A stretch of DNA of 64,000 nt from Arion vulgaris (lineage: Eukaryota > Mollusca > Gastropoda > Stylommatophora > Arionidae), in contig CM036758.1 in NCBI GenBank assembly GCA_020796225.1, positions 27,265,897 to 27,329,896 of the forward strand. Direction: 5' to 3'. The notes beneath the pieces are model-generated. The model saw only the letters and a program-made list of their open reading frames with translations, was not told the DNA's origin and did no database searches. Each line of letters opens with the position of its first letter. The stretch's first letter is position 1. This document shows, piece after piece, positions 54,599 through 64,000 of the stretch. The translations under genes were made by a program, and so were the position numbers.

Positions 54599-54956
54599 GT
54601 GGATATACTGTCCTGGGCATACGGGTGTTTACGGTAATGAGAAAGCGGATAGGCTTGCATCAACAGCATCGATTGTTGGGGAGTTGAAGATGGATAAGGG
54701 GATGTTCTTCGGTATTTTTGCGACTGTCTGTTGGATGAGGACACTAAAATATATGTTTAATTGATCAAGCGATTTAGGCAGTTTGGAATTACCCGTTGTA
54801 TATGTAGAACTCGATGCGTAAGGGGCAGAGTGAGAGGTGTTGTGTTTAATCAGCGAGCCACGGAAACCATGAGTATGCATACTCTTCGAAATCTGTTGGG
54901 GAGACTGAGCACCTATGGGTCTGCCCAGAGTGCAATGATGTCAGTTTAGTAACCAG
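54599..54956 (+). mobile_element. 5'-truncated RNase H LINE insertion B with perfect 13-bp target duplication
   Basis: The 358-bp insert begins inside the RNase H domain (TWIYCPGHTGVYGNEKADRL) and ends CAGTTTAGTAACCAG. It is flanked by TATGCTACATAAC at 54586-54598 and 54957-54969 without mismatch. It proves where this LINE family's 3' end lies. Confidence 0.95.
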
Positions 54957-54969
54957 TATGCTACATAAC

Positions 54970-55112
54970 AAAATATAAGTGGTAGTTTTGATAGACGTAA
55001 AGCTAAAATAATTATTGAACATACATTTTCTTATTTACTCTATCCTGATTTGCCTCATGGCGTCAGAATAATAAAGGTTTCTAGAACGGGCTGTTGTGTG
55101 CGCTTCATAAAT
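54970..55112 (-). pseudogene. LINE tail (family S), 3' part, split by insertion C
   Basis: The reverse complement encodes EAHTTARSRNLYYSDAMRQI, directly continuing 55850-55905 once insertion C is removed (GRPRERWTLETTEPVENTIY before it). Together they form one family S tail interrupted by the RNase H LINE. Confidence 0.75.
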
Positions 55113-55841
55113 TGGTTATTGCAGCACTCTGGATAGGCACATAGGAGCTCAGTCGAACGCAGCATATGTCGAAGGGTTAGCATATTGATGGTTCCTGTGG
55201 CTCGATGTTAAAAATCCCTTCTCTCTTTGCCCCTCAAGCATCCAGCTCTACTTGGACAGCTTGCAGTACCAAACAGCCCAAATCGCTGGAATGACCGAAC
55301 GTCAATTTTAGTGTTCTCATCCAATAGTAGGTCGTTAAGAGACCGAAAAACATCCCTTTTATCCATCCTAAATTCCCCAACAATTGATACTTTCGGTGCA
55401 AGCCTGTCGGCTCTCTCGTTTCCGCGAACGTCAACATGCCCAGCAAGGTAGATTCACCTGAGTCTCTGATGGTAAGAAACCTCTGTAGACGACATCCACT
55501 CATACCGCAATCTGCCATTTTGGATCCACCGAAGCATCGACTGAGAGGCAGAAACAGTAACGGCCACAGTAAACGGATTCCCAGAGAGCCAATGGAGTGT
55601 AGCAGTAACGGCCTCAACCACCATCCTCATACCGGAAGTAGTTGTCCTGTATGCTCCGTTTCGCTCTGCAACAATCCTACCATGCGCGCTAGCCAAGAAT
55701 CCCCAGCCTGACTTCTCACCACAATGCATATACCCATCGGTACACATAACAACATCATCATCACTTGCATTATCTTCTATCAGTTGGTTAGTTGCGAGTT
55801 CAGCTTTCATATCGCTCCAATCTCTACATTCTCTTCAAAAT
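55113..55841 (-). mobile_element. 5'-truncated RNase H LINE insertion C, nested, 9-bp target duplication
   Basis: The minus-strand frames encode DDDVVMCTDGYMHCGEKSGW (first Asp), SGMRMVVEAVTATLHW (the Glu region changed), TVSASQSMLRWI (Asp lost, SAS for SDS) and a diverged tail. The insert is flanked by TTCATAAAT at 55104-55112 and 55842-55850. It splits a family S LINE tail. It is more decayed than insertion A. Confidence 0.85.
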
Positions 55842-55850
55842 TTCATAAAT

Positions 55851-55905
55851 AGTGTTTTCCACTGGCTCTGTTGTTTCTAGAGTCCACCTTTCACGGGGAC
55901 GACCT
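55851..55905 (-). pseudogene. LINE tail (family S), 5' part
   Basis: Encodes GRPRERWTLETTEPVENTIY on the minus strand, then breaks at insertion C. It adjoins the 25-bp array. Confidence 0.7.
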
Positions 55906-55909
55906 TTGG

Positions 55910-56136
55910 CATTGTATTAACTGCATCGGCTTATCATTGTATTAACTGTATCGACGTATCATTGTATTAACTGTATCGGCTTATCATTGTATTAACTGTA
56001 TCGGCTTATCATTGTATTAACTGTATCGGCGTAGCTTTGTATTAACTGTATCGGCGTAGCATTGTATTAACTGTATCGGCGTAGCATTGTATTAACTGTA
56101 TCGGCGTAGCATTGTATTAACTGTATCGGCGTAGCA
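55910..56136. repeat. 25-bp minisatellite, about 9 copies
   Basis: The unit is TTGTATTAACTGTATCGGCG plus TAGCA. The first copies have TTATCA instead of GTAGCA. A related run of TTGGTCAGTTGTACCATG units follows at 56158-56270. Confidence 0.95.
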
Positions 56137-56284
56137 ATGTACTTTGAGTCAATTTTTGTCATTTGGTCAGTTGTACCATGTCCACACACAGAAATGTATG
56201 TGTACATATTGGTCAGTTGTACCATGTACACACACATAACTGTAGGTGTACATATACAGTTGTAGCATGCACACACACACACAG

Positions 56285-56340
56285 TTGGTAGTATGGGTCT
56301 GCCATGGAGTGCAATGACGTCAGTTAAGTAGCCAATAATC
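56285..56340 (+). pseudogene. RNase H LINE 3'-end scrap
   Basis: ATGGGTCTGCCATGGAGTGC followed by AATGACGTCAGTTAAGTAGC matches the terminal 55 bp of the RNase H LINE family. Confidence 0.7.
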
Positions 56341-56831
56341 AAAATAGGCATATATTCATACTTTAACATTGGTTTGGACAATGCCTATATTTATGTTAGT
56401 CTTTTACCTGGGGAATACATACCCGCACGTACGCTTTCCCACACTCACGCACGTACGCTCTCCCACACTCGCTCACGTACACGTGCGAGCGCGCGCACAA
56501 ACACACACACAAATGATAAATTCTTACAAGCGTTGTACGACATCACAGAACAGCCTATTTTTCGTTCATCTGCCAACACCTCGAGCACGTGCATATCCAG
56601 ATATCTGACCGTGTCTTAAGCTTAGATCTGACATGAACACCTGTATATACTTAATGTTTATCTGTGAAGTGAAGTTTACAAACAGCAGCATGATACTCTC
56701 TGGAACATTCTTCTTTGTGCAAGATATGGCTGTGTAGAATAACAGGTTGATCCTGTCGTCCTAGTGTGTAAAACACAAATATTTCTGGTACATTTACACG
56801 GAAAGCTGTTAAATAAGAGCGAAGGACCGAC
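56341..56831. other. Low-complexity CA/CG-rich patch at 56400-56510; otherwise unassigned
   Basis: Imperfect repeats of CACGTACGCTCTCCCACACT precede a (CA)n run. No gene is recognised. Confidence 0.5.
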
Positions 56832-56995
56832 TTCATTGCATCGGGTTCCCCCAAAATGGCTCCGCCCCTTTTAGCAGTAATGACACGCCACTTGCCGAGA
56901 GTGTTACATAAAGCACGAACTCCGTAACTTCAGCAACAATCCTAGGGATCTTCAGACACAATTTCACATGTGGCTCGTTCCGGATTCGAACCTTT
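56832..56995 (-). mobile_element. tRNA-derived SINE, family C, copy 3 (truncated)
   Basis: The reverse complement has AGGTTCGAATCCGG (box B), CCCTAGGATTGTTGCTGAAG, TACGGAGTTCGTGCTTTATG and GCAATGAAGTCGG. The tRNA head with box A is missing, cut off where RNase H LINE insertion D begins. Confidence 0.8.
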
Positions 56996-56997
56996 GG

Positions 56998-57986
56998 TTA
57001 TTGGTTATTAAACTGACGTCATTGCACTCCGGGCAGACCCATAGGTGCTCAGTCTCCTCAACAGATATCGAAGAGTATGCATACTGATGGTTCCTGTGGC
57101 TCGCTGATTAAACACACCTCTCACTCTGCCTCTCAGGCATCCAGTTCGACTTGAACAACGGGTAACTCCAAACTGCTTAAATCGCTTGATCGACTCAACA
57201 TCGATTTTAGTGTCCTCATCCAACAGAGAGTCGCGAAGAGACCGAAGAATATCCCCTTATCCATCTTCAACTCCCCAATAATCGATGCTGTTGATGCAAG
57301 CCTGTCCGCTCTCTCATTACCGTAAACACCCGCATGCCCAGGACAGTATATCCAAGTAAGCCGCTGGAGGTTAGAAACTTCTATAGACGACATCCACTCA
57401 TACCGAAAACTGCCCTTCTGGATCTTGTGAAGCACCGACTGAGAGTCAGATACAACAACTGCCCCAGTAAATGAAGTCCCAGAAATTCAATGGAGGGCAG
57501 CAGTAACGGCCTCAACCTCCATCCTCATACTAGAAGTAGTTGTCCTGTATGCCCCACTTCGCTCTGCAACAACCCTACCATGCGCATTAGCCAAGAAACC
57601 CCAGCCGGACTTCTCACCACGTTGAACCGACCCATCGGTATATACAACAACATCATCATCCCTTGCATTATCTTCTATCAGCTGCTTAACTGCGAGATCA
57701 GCCTTCATGTTGCCGCAATCTCTACATTCTCTTCCAAGAGTAATGATAACGTTGAGATAGTTCATCATGCTACCATCTGTTGGGATCCATTCTTCCCTTT
57801 TGGTAGAGTCGCAACCGTAGTCACCTGGCCAATTGTTCTCTCAGCCTGGGCAATCCACGACATGCCACGCTTGATTCTCGTGCCCTTAACATCATTAGTG
57901 TTCTTGTGAAGTGGATGTCTCTTATCCGAAGTAACGCGCATATATGCCTTGGTTTGGGCGATTGCATGACGGTAGCAGCCACTCCC
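56998..57986 (-). mobile_element. RNase H LINE fragment D, the longest copy
   Basis: This copy extends further upstream than the others (GMSWIAQAERTIGQVTTVAT) before the RNase H domain. The domain reads VVVYTDGSVQRGEKSGWGF, SSMRMEVEAVTAALH, VVSDSQSVLHKI and YCPGHAGVYGNERADRLAS, so all four acidic residues are kept, with one stop near 57487. The tail (RQFGVTRCSSRTGCLRGR) ends near 57008. It adjoins a 51-bp array, and I found no matching target duplication. Confidence 0.8.
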
Positions 57987-58400
57987 CTTTCCAACTAAGT
58001 TCACATGAAGTTAGACAGACCACAATAATCTCAAACACTTTCCAACTAAGTTCACATGAAGTTAGACAGACCACAATAATCTCAAACACTTTCCAACTAA
58101 ATTCCCATGAAGTTAGACAGACCACAATAATCTCAAACACTTTCCAACTAAGTTCACATGAAGTTAGACAGACCACAATAATCTCAAACACTTTCCAACT
58201 AAATTCCCATGAAGTTAGACAGACCACAATAATCTCAAACACTTTCCAACTAAGTTCACATGAAGTTAGACAGACCACAATAATCTCAAACACTTTCCAA
58301 CTAAGTTCACATGAAGTTAGACAGACCACAATAATCTCAAACACTTTCCAACTAAGTTCACATGAAGTTAGACAGACCACAATAATCTCAAACACTTTCC
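57987..58400. repeat. 51-bp minisatellite, 8 copies
   Basis: The unit is CTTTCCAACTAAGTTCACAT, GAAGTTAGACAGACCACAAT and AATCTCAAACA. Copies 3 and 5 share the variant AAATTCCCATGAAG, so blocks of two units may have been copied together. A length of 51 keeps frames open on both strands; the resulting long repetitive peptides are not genes. Confidence 0.95.
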
Positions 58401-58424
58401 ACCTTCCCCACACTAACACTAAAT

Positions 58425-59566
58425 ACAACATTATTATAAATAGTGAACAATAAACATAATATAGCAATAAAAATTGTCATAAATTGTGAACAATAAACAT
58501 AATATAGCAATAAAAATTGTTATAAATAGTGAACAATAAACATAATATAGCAATAAAAATTGTTATAAATAGTGAACAATAAACATATAGCAATAAAAAT
58601 TGTTATAAATAGTGAACAATAAACATATAGCAATAAAAATTGTTATAAATAGTGAACAATAAACATAATATAGCAATAAAAATTGTTATAAATAGTGAAC
58701 AATAAACATAATATAGCAATACAAATTGTTATAAATAGTGAACAATAAACATAATATAGCAATAAAAATTGTCATAAATAGTGAACAATAAACATATAGC
58801 AATAAAAATTGTTATAAATAGTGAACAATAAACATATAGCAATAAAAATTGTTATAAATAGTGAACAATAAACATATAGCAATAAAAATTGTTATAAATA
58901 GTGAACAATAAACATAATATAGCAATAAAAATTGTTATAAATAGTGAACAATAAACATAATATAGCAATAAAAATTGTCATAAATAGTGAACAATAAACA
59001 TAATATAGCAATAAAAATTGTTATAAATAGTGAACAATAAACATATAGCAATAAAAATTGTTATAAATAGTGAACAATAAACATAATATAGCAATAAAAA
59101 TTGTTATAAATAGTGAACAATAAACATAATATAACAATAAAAATTGTTATAAATAGTGAACAATAAACATAATATAGCAATAAAAATTGTCATAAATAGT
59201 GAACAATAAACATAATATAGCAATAAAAATTGTTATAAATAGTGAACAATAAACATAATATAGCAATAAACATTGTTATAAATAGTGAACAATAAACATA
59301 ATATATCAATAAACATTGTTATAAATAGTGAACAATAAACATAATATATCAATAAACATTGTTATAAATAGTGAACAATAAACATATAGCAATAAAAATT
59401 GTCATAAATAGTGAACAATAAACATAATATAGCAATAAAAATTGTTATAAATAGTGAACAATAAACATAATATAGCAATAAAAATTGTTATAAATAGTGA
59501 ACAATAAACATAATATAGCAATAAACATTGTTATAAATAGTGAACAATAAACATAATATAGCAATA
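58425..59566. repeat. 43/40-bp AT-rich minisatellite, about 27 copies
   Basis: The unit is TGTTATAAATAGTGAACAAT plus AAACATAATATAGCAATAAAAAT. A short form lacks three bases (AAACATATAGC). Long and short forms, and GTTAT or GTCAT starts, are interspersed in runs. Confidence 0.95.
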
Positions 59567-59634
59567 AAAAAGATAAAATCAAGGATATGAGAAAAAGAAT
59601 ACGTCATAGAAAGTTTCATTGCTTTTTTAAAACT

Positions 59635-60157
59635 CTTTTCATGATCAAGCAAAGACATAGAAGCTTAGACAAACGCTGATATTAAGATTTTCATGATCAA
59701 GCAAAGACATAGAAGTTTAGACAAACGCTGATATTAAGATTTTCAGGATCAAGCAAAGACATAGAAGTTTAGACAAACGCTGATATTAAGATTTTCATGA
59801 TCAAGCAAAGACATAGAAGTTTAGACAAACGCTGATATTAAGATTTTCATGATCAAGCAAAGACATATAAGTTTAGACAAACGCTGATATTAAGATTTTC
59901 ATGATCAAGCAAAGACATAGAAGTTTAGACAAACGCTGATATTAAGATTTTCATGATCAAGCAAAGACATATAAGTTTAGACAAACGCTGATATTAAGAT
60001 TTTCATGATCAAGTAAAGACATAGAAGTTTAGACAAACGCTGATATTAAGATTTTCATGATCAAGCAAAGACATAGAAGTTTAGACAAACGCTGATATTA
60101 AGATTTTCAGGATCAAGCAAAGACATCGAAGTTTAGACAAACGCTGATATTAAGATT
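59635..60157. repeat. 52-bp minisatellite, 10 copies
   Basis: The unit is TTTTCATGATCAAGCAAAGA, CATAGAAGTTTAGACAAACG and CTGATATTAAGA. Few substitutions; TGATCA palindromes recur in every unit. Confidence 0.95.
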
Positions 60158-60292
60158 GATACCGACAACAGGGTACAGTGTAGAGAGAAATGATGAAACG
60201 ATTTTATTAGGTTTGTTTGAACTCTCTGTTGTAATGTGAATAGTGTACAGTGAAGAGAGGCATGGTTAGAAGACTGTACCTACAGTATTCAC

Positions 60293-60362
60293 TGGTTATT
60301 GGTTACTAAACTAACGTCATTGCACTCCGGGCAGACCTATAGGTGCTCAGTCTCCCCCAACA
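60293..60362 (-). pseudogene. RNase H LINE 3'-end scrap
   Basis: The reverse complement reads GACTGAGCACCTATAGGTC, TGCCCGGAGTGCAATGACG and TTAGTTTAGTAACCAATAAC, the last 70 bp of the family. Confidence 0.8.
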
Positions 60363-60575
60363 CCTAAGAAATGTACCACCAAACTTGTGACTGTCTAACA
60401 CGCAGATGTTGGCATGGTACCGTGGACAGACATGATCAAATAAATGTACCACTAAACTTGTGACTGTATAACACGATGATGTCGACATGGTACAGTGTAG
60501 AGGCATGATCTGACGACTGTACCGCAAGCCATGTGACTGTCTAACACGATGATGTCGACATGGTACAGTGTAGAG

Positions 60576-61027
60576 CAGTGTTTCCCAAAGTGGAGGGTAC
60601 CGCACCCCAGTGGGCGCTGAGGCGTTCTAGGGGGGCGATAGTGGGTTCAGAAGAATTTAGGGGGTATTCAGGCGAATAGGGGTCGGTGTCTCCTTAAAGA
60701 AGAAATGAATAATATATATTTTAAAATAAATTATTTTCGTGATTTTGCGATGTAATAATCATTTTAAATTTGAATTCTGCATTTTAATTCCTTATTCCCA
60801 TCTTACGCGATCCATTTTTTCATCAATTTTCTATTTCATGCATATAATCATTAAAAAATTGACCATGTATGACATACATATGTATCAATTTTCTGTGTCA
60901 AAGAGAAAATAGAGTCTGTATATTTGATGGGGGTGGGCATTGGCATACTGTTATAATGTGGAGGGGGCGTTACAAAATTTATGTTGTGCAAAGTGGGCGG
61001 TGGGTCGAAAAAGTTTGGGAATCTATG
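60576..61027. mobile_element. hAT-type MITE with 8-bp target duplication
   Basis: The ends are CAGTGTTTCCCAAAGTG and, inverted, CATAGATTCCCAAACTTT. The flanks are GTGTAGAG at 60568-60575 and GTGTAAAG at 61028-61035 (one mismatch), which lie in a 74-bp satellite unit. The element is 452 bp, non-coding, and different from the SPIN-like element. Confidence 0.85.
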
Positions 61028-61254
61028 GTGTAAAGGCATGATCTGACGACTGTACCACCAGCCTTGTAACTGTCTAACACGATGATGTCGACATGGTACA
61101 GTGTAGAGACATGATCTGACTACTGTACCACCAGCCTTGTGACTATAACCAAGTGCTGTCCAACGTTCTATATATTGGGTGGCATCTGGCTAATGATTAT
61201 ATAACCGCACGAGCCGTGTAGCAATTGCAATAATAATGAAATACAAATTGTGGC

Positions 61255-61352
61255 ATATCACTTTACATAACTTCGCTATCAACCACAGTAACTGATTCGT
61301 CGATTTTCTAGGGACCACTTATACGTTCAGTAGTTTGCCATTGCGTTCTGAA
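61255..61352 (-). mobile_element. tRNA-derived SINE, family A, 3' fragment
   Basis: The reverse complement has CGTTCAGAACGCAATGGCAA, ACTACTGAACGTATAAGTGG and TTACTGTGGTTGATAGCG. The tRNA head is missing. Confidence 0.8.
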
Positions 61353-61599
61353 CGATAATAATATTATTAACAACATTATTAATAAAGAATCTTTAATAGT
61401 AAAGATACTGTTTTACAGAAATACTGGTTTTCTTTCCAAATTCTTATAAGCATCAAAAGCTGACGAAGGAAAATGGGGATCAAGGGATGTATCACTAGGG
61501 ATGCCATAGCACCCAATGGTGCCGTGTTGAACATCGTTGATCCTGATGATGAACGTTGCTGCTTACTAGAACTTCTGAGTTCTGTCTAAGCAGAGTCAT
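61353..61599. other. No recognised feature
   Basis: Short stretch without recognised content. Confidence 0.4.
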
Positions 61600-62060
61600 C
61601 GGAGTATCAAGAAAAGACCGATTTAGAAATGAAGACATCAGGGATAATATACAACTCACGTACCGAACTTCTTCAAGTAACAACACAATAAATGGTTCGT
61701 GCACATACGCAGATTACCAACAGACAGAGCACATCAAAGAGCAATACTACTTCGATACAGTGGATATAAAGCTGGATAATATACAACTCACGTACCGAAC
61801 TTCTTCAAGTAACAACACAATAAATGGTTCGTGCACATACGCAGATTACCAACAGACAGAGCACATCAAAGAGCAATGGCTACTTCGATACAGTGGATAT
61901 AAAGCAAAAGGACGTTCACACAAAAGGTAGACCACAAAAAACCGAGATACAGTATAAAACACTGTTTATGACACGCATACAAAATCATGTTCTATAAATC
62001 TCTTTTTATCCTGACGATGTGTGGGAAAAACAGAATTAGAGAAAATAAAAACACAATGAA
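61600..62060 (+). pseudogene. LINE C-terminal fragment (family S) with an internal tandem duplication
   Basis: The reading includes RTSSSNNTINGSCTYADYQQ (a shifted version of the WFxHIxRLPTDxA motif) and later SCSINLFLS-like remains. About 130 bp (61641-61771) are repeated immediately at 61772-61905, so the same peptide appears twice. Confidence 0.65.
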
Positions 62061-62254
62061 CTTAGCTGATCGCTCGTTCTCAACAAACATTTTCATATCA
62101 TTTAATATCTGACGGTTTTGTGAATTTTATGACATTCCATAGCGAGATGACGATATGAAGTGATGAGCATCAGACAATTTATAAGTTATTTTATCTTAAC
62201 TTTATACACACCATTACCTGAATATTTGATCTGGGTTTTACGACTGGGGACGTT
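62061..62254. other. No recognised feature
   Basis: Nothing recognised. Confidence 0.4.
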
Positions 62255-62960
62255 GGTATGTGATTGAATGTGTGACTGGATGAGGATGTAAATAAGTGAG
62301 GGAGTAGCTAAGGGGGTTAATCAGTGACTGGATGAGGATGTAAACAAGTGAGGGAGTAGCTGAGGGGGTTAATCAGTGAGTGGATGATGATGTAAACAAG
62401 TGAGGGAGTTGCTGAGGGGGTTAATCAGTGAGTGAATGAGGATGTAAGCAAGGGAGTGGCTGAGTGAGGAAGTAAGTGATTCAGTGGGTGAGGTTGCAAG
62501 TGAGTGACTAAGAAAGTGAGTCTGGGGGTGAGGATATGTGTAAGTGAGATGGGAAAGGAGTAAGTCAGTGAGTTGGGGAGAGAGAAAGTAAGTGACTGAA
62601 TGAGCGGCTGAAAGATTAAGTAATTGGGTGAACTAGTCTCTGCGGAAGTGAGTTACCGAGTGGGTGAGAATGTAAGTGAGTTACCGAGTGAGTGAGAATG
62701 TAAGTGAACTGGGTAAGTAACAAGTGAAAGGGAGAGAGAGAAAGCTAGAGGTTGAGTGGATAAGAGAAGTAGGAAGTGAGTGATTGAGTGTTGAGGGAGT
62801 AAGTGAGTTATCAAGTGGATGAGAAAGTGAGACAGTAAGTTGAGGAGGTAGTAACATAATGAGGGAGTATGAGGAGTAAGAGAGTGAGTTGATGAGGTAG
62901 TAAATGGGTTAGTGTGTGCTTGTGAGTAGTTGAGAGAGTGGAGAGGTATTTAAGTAAGGC
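62255..62960. repeat. Degenerate GAGT-rich minisatellite
   Basis: The first part has about 60-bp units (GGATGAGGATGTAAACAAGT, GAGGGAGTAGCTGAGGGGGT, TAATCAGTGAGT). It then decays into irregular GTGAGT-rich repeats. Confidence 0.85.
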
Positions 62961-62968
62961 AATGAACT

Positions 62969-63218
62969 GGTGGGCGTCTGTAGCGATCACAACCCAAGTG
63001 AGTTCGATCACAACCCAAGTGTACCTGGTTCAAACTCCACGGCGGGAAGTTTGAAAGAAAATTAGTTCTCGTGGTTTACGAACTGTAAAAATAGACATCA
63101 CCGTTCATAAAGCAATGGAAAAACTACTGAACGTGTAAGTGGTGAACAAACAATTGAAGACTCGTTTACTATGGTTAATGGTGACGTCCTGTAAAGGATA
63201 TGCCACAATTTTCATTTC
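62969..63218 (+). mobile_element. tRNA-derived SINE, family A, copy 3, with 8-bp target duplication
   Basis: The body is intact (GTACCTGGTTCAAACTCC with box B, CTACTGAACGTGTAAGTGG, ATGCCACAATTTTC). The head contains GATCACAACCCAAGTG twice in place of the normal box A, a rearrangement. AATGAACT flanks it at 62961-62968 and 63219-63226. Confidence 0.85.
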
Positions 63219-63234
63219 AATGAACTTGTAGAGG

Positions 63235-63943
63235 ATCAGGTGATCCAACAGGTGATTGAGTCAGTGATTGTGGTAGTGGCTGAGTTAGTCAGTGATTGTG
63301 GTAGTGGCTGAGTTAGTAAGTGATTGTGGTAGTGGCTGTGTTAGTGAGTGATCGTGGGAGTGGCAGAGTTAGTGAGTGATCGTGGGAGTGGCAGAGTTAG
63401 TGAGTGATCGTGGGAGTGGCTGTGTTAGTGAGTGATCGTGGGAGTGGCAGAGTTAGTGAGTGATTGTGGTAGTGGCTGAGTTAGTAAGTGATTGTGATAG
63501 TGGCTGAGTTAATGAGTGATCGTGGGAGTGGCAGAGTTAGTGAGTGATCGTGGGAGTGGCTGAGTTAGTGAGTGATCGTGGGAGTGGCAGAGTTAGTGAG
63601 TGATCGTGGGAGTGGCTGTGTTAGTGAGTGATCGTGGAAGTGGCAGAGTTAGTGAGTGATCGTGGGAGTGGCTGTGTTAGTGAGTGATCGTGGGAGTGGC
63701 AGAGTTAGTGAGTGATTGTGGTAGTGGCAGAGTTAGTGAGTGATCGTGGGAGTGGCTGTGTTAGTGAGTGATCGTGGGAGTGGCAGAGTTAGTGAGTGAT
63801 CGTGGGAGTGGCAGAGTTAGTGAGTGATCGTGGGAGTGGCTGAGTTAGTGAGTGATCGTGGGAGTGGCTGAGTTAGTGAGTGATCGTGGGAGTGGCTGAG
63901 TTAGTGAGTGATCGGGGGAGTGGCTGTGTTAGTGAGTGATTGC
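63235..63943. repeat. 28-bp minisatellite, about 25 copies
   Basis: The unit is GAGTGATCGTGGGAGTGGCA plus GAGTTAGT. Variants GGCTGAGTT, GGCTGTGTT and GATTGTGGTAG are distributed among copies. It may share ancestry with the degenerate array left of the SINE. Confidence 0.95.
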
Positions 63944-64000
63944 TTAATGAAGAACATGATTTAATTCGTGATTTGTTGATTGCTCGCACGCAAGATGTAG

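Larger units (their letters stand above)
60160..61145. repeat. 74-bp satellite, about 6 copies, interrupted by two insertions
   Basis: The unit runs GACATGATCTGACGACTGTA, CCACCAGCCTTGTGACTGTC, TAACACGATGATGTCGACAT and GGTACAGTGTAGAG. The outer copies are degenerate. An RNase H LINE scrap (60293-60362) and a hAT MITE (60576-61027) have landed inside. Confidence 0.85.

Noticed and set aside
56369..56619. Arg/Thr/His-rich open frames
   Set aside because: They are translations of a low-complexity CACGTACGCT/CA-rich patch in two frames.
57922..58467. Long open frames (169 and 181 codons) on both strands
   Set aside because: They run through the 51-bp array, whose length is divisible by three; the peptides are pure 17-residue repeats with no start context or homology.

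Overview
The window is AT-rich eukaryotic DNA from an invertebrate, most likely a mollusc. This is inferred from the repeat content rather than proven. It has almost no host coding sequence. It is packed with retrotransposon fragments, tRNA-derived SINEs, cut-and-paste transposons and minisatellites. Nothing suggests prokaryotic, organellar or plasmid DNA. There is no operon structure, CRISPR array, rRNA gene or credible functional tRNA gene.

The one host gene I can support is on the minus strand. The exon at 6495-6745 encodes a SAM domain of the ACK/TNK2 (activated CDC42 kinase) type, with good splice sites on both sides. At 47926-47986 a short minus-strand candidate first exon has an ATG, an upstream in-frame stop and a GTATGT donor, and its reading phase joins correctly to the SAM exon. 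If that link is real, about 41 kb of the window is a single intron of this gene. The kinase exons would lie beyond the left edge.

Layout. 1-6 kb: LINE fragments, 35-, 76- and 54-bp tandem arrays, a SINE, and a Penelope-like element with a GIY-YIG domain arranged as a large inverted repeat. 6-10 kb: the SAM exon, a 41-bp array and a Sailor-like (IS630/Tc1-mariner, DD~83E) DNA transposon. 10-25 kb: a Tc1-like MITE, SINEs, several LINE remnants and one end-to-end RTE-like LINE (15901-19182) with a 12-bp target-site duplication. 26-36 kb: long minisatellites, SINEs and an internally deleted LINE. 36-39 kb: two unrecognised coding remnants and a SPIN-like hAT MITE with a perfect 8-bp duplication. 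40-47 kb: an RNase H LINE insertion, a second Sailor-like copy in opposite orientation, and nested SINEs. 50-58 kb: a decayed Jockey-like LINE and nested RNase H LINE insertions. 58-64 kb: mostly tandem arrays, interrupted by a hAT MITE and a SINE.

The genes do not form a pathway. The nested insertions give relative ages: an RNase H LINE inside an older LINE tail (55 kb), one SINE inside another (45 kb), a SINE inside a LINE (24 kb) and a hAT MITE inside a satellite (60.6 kb). The most noteworthy items are the SPIN-like element, which is a possible horizontal transfer, the Sailor-like pair, the Penelope-like inverted repeat with a decayed hammerhead-like motif, and the long-intron ACK gene model.
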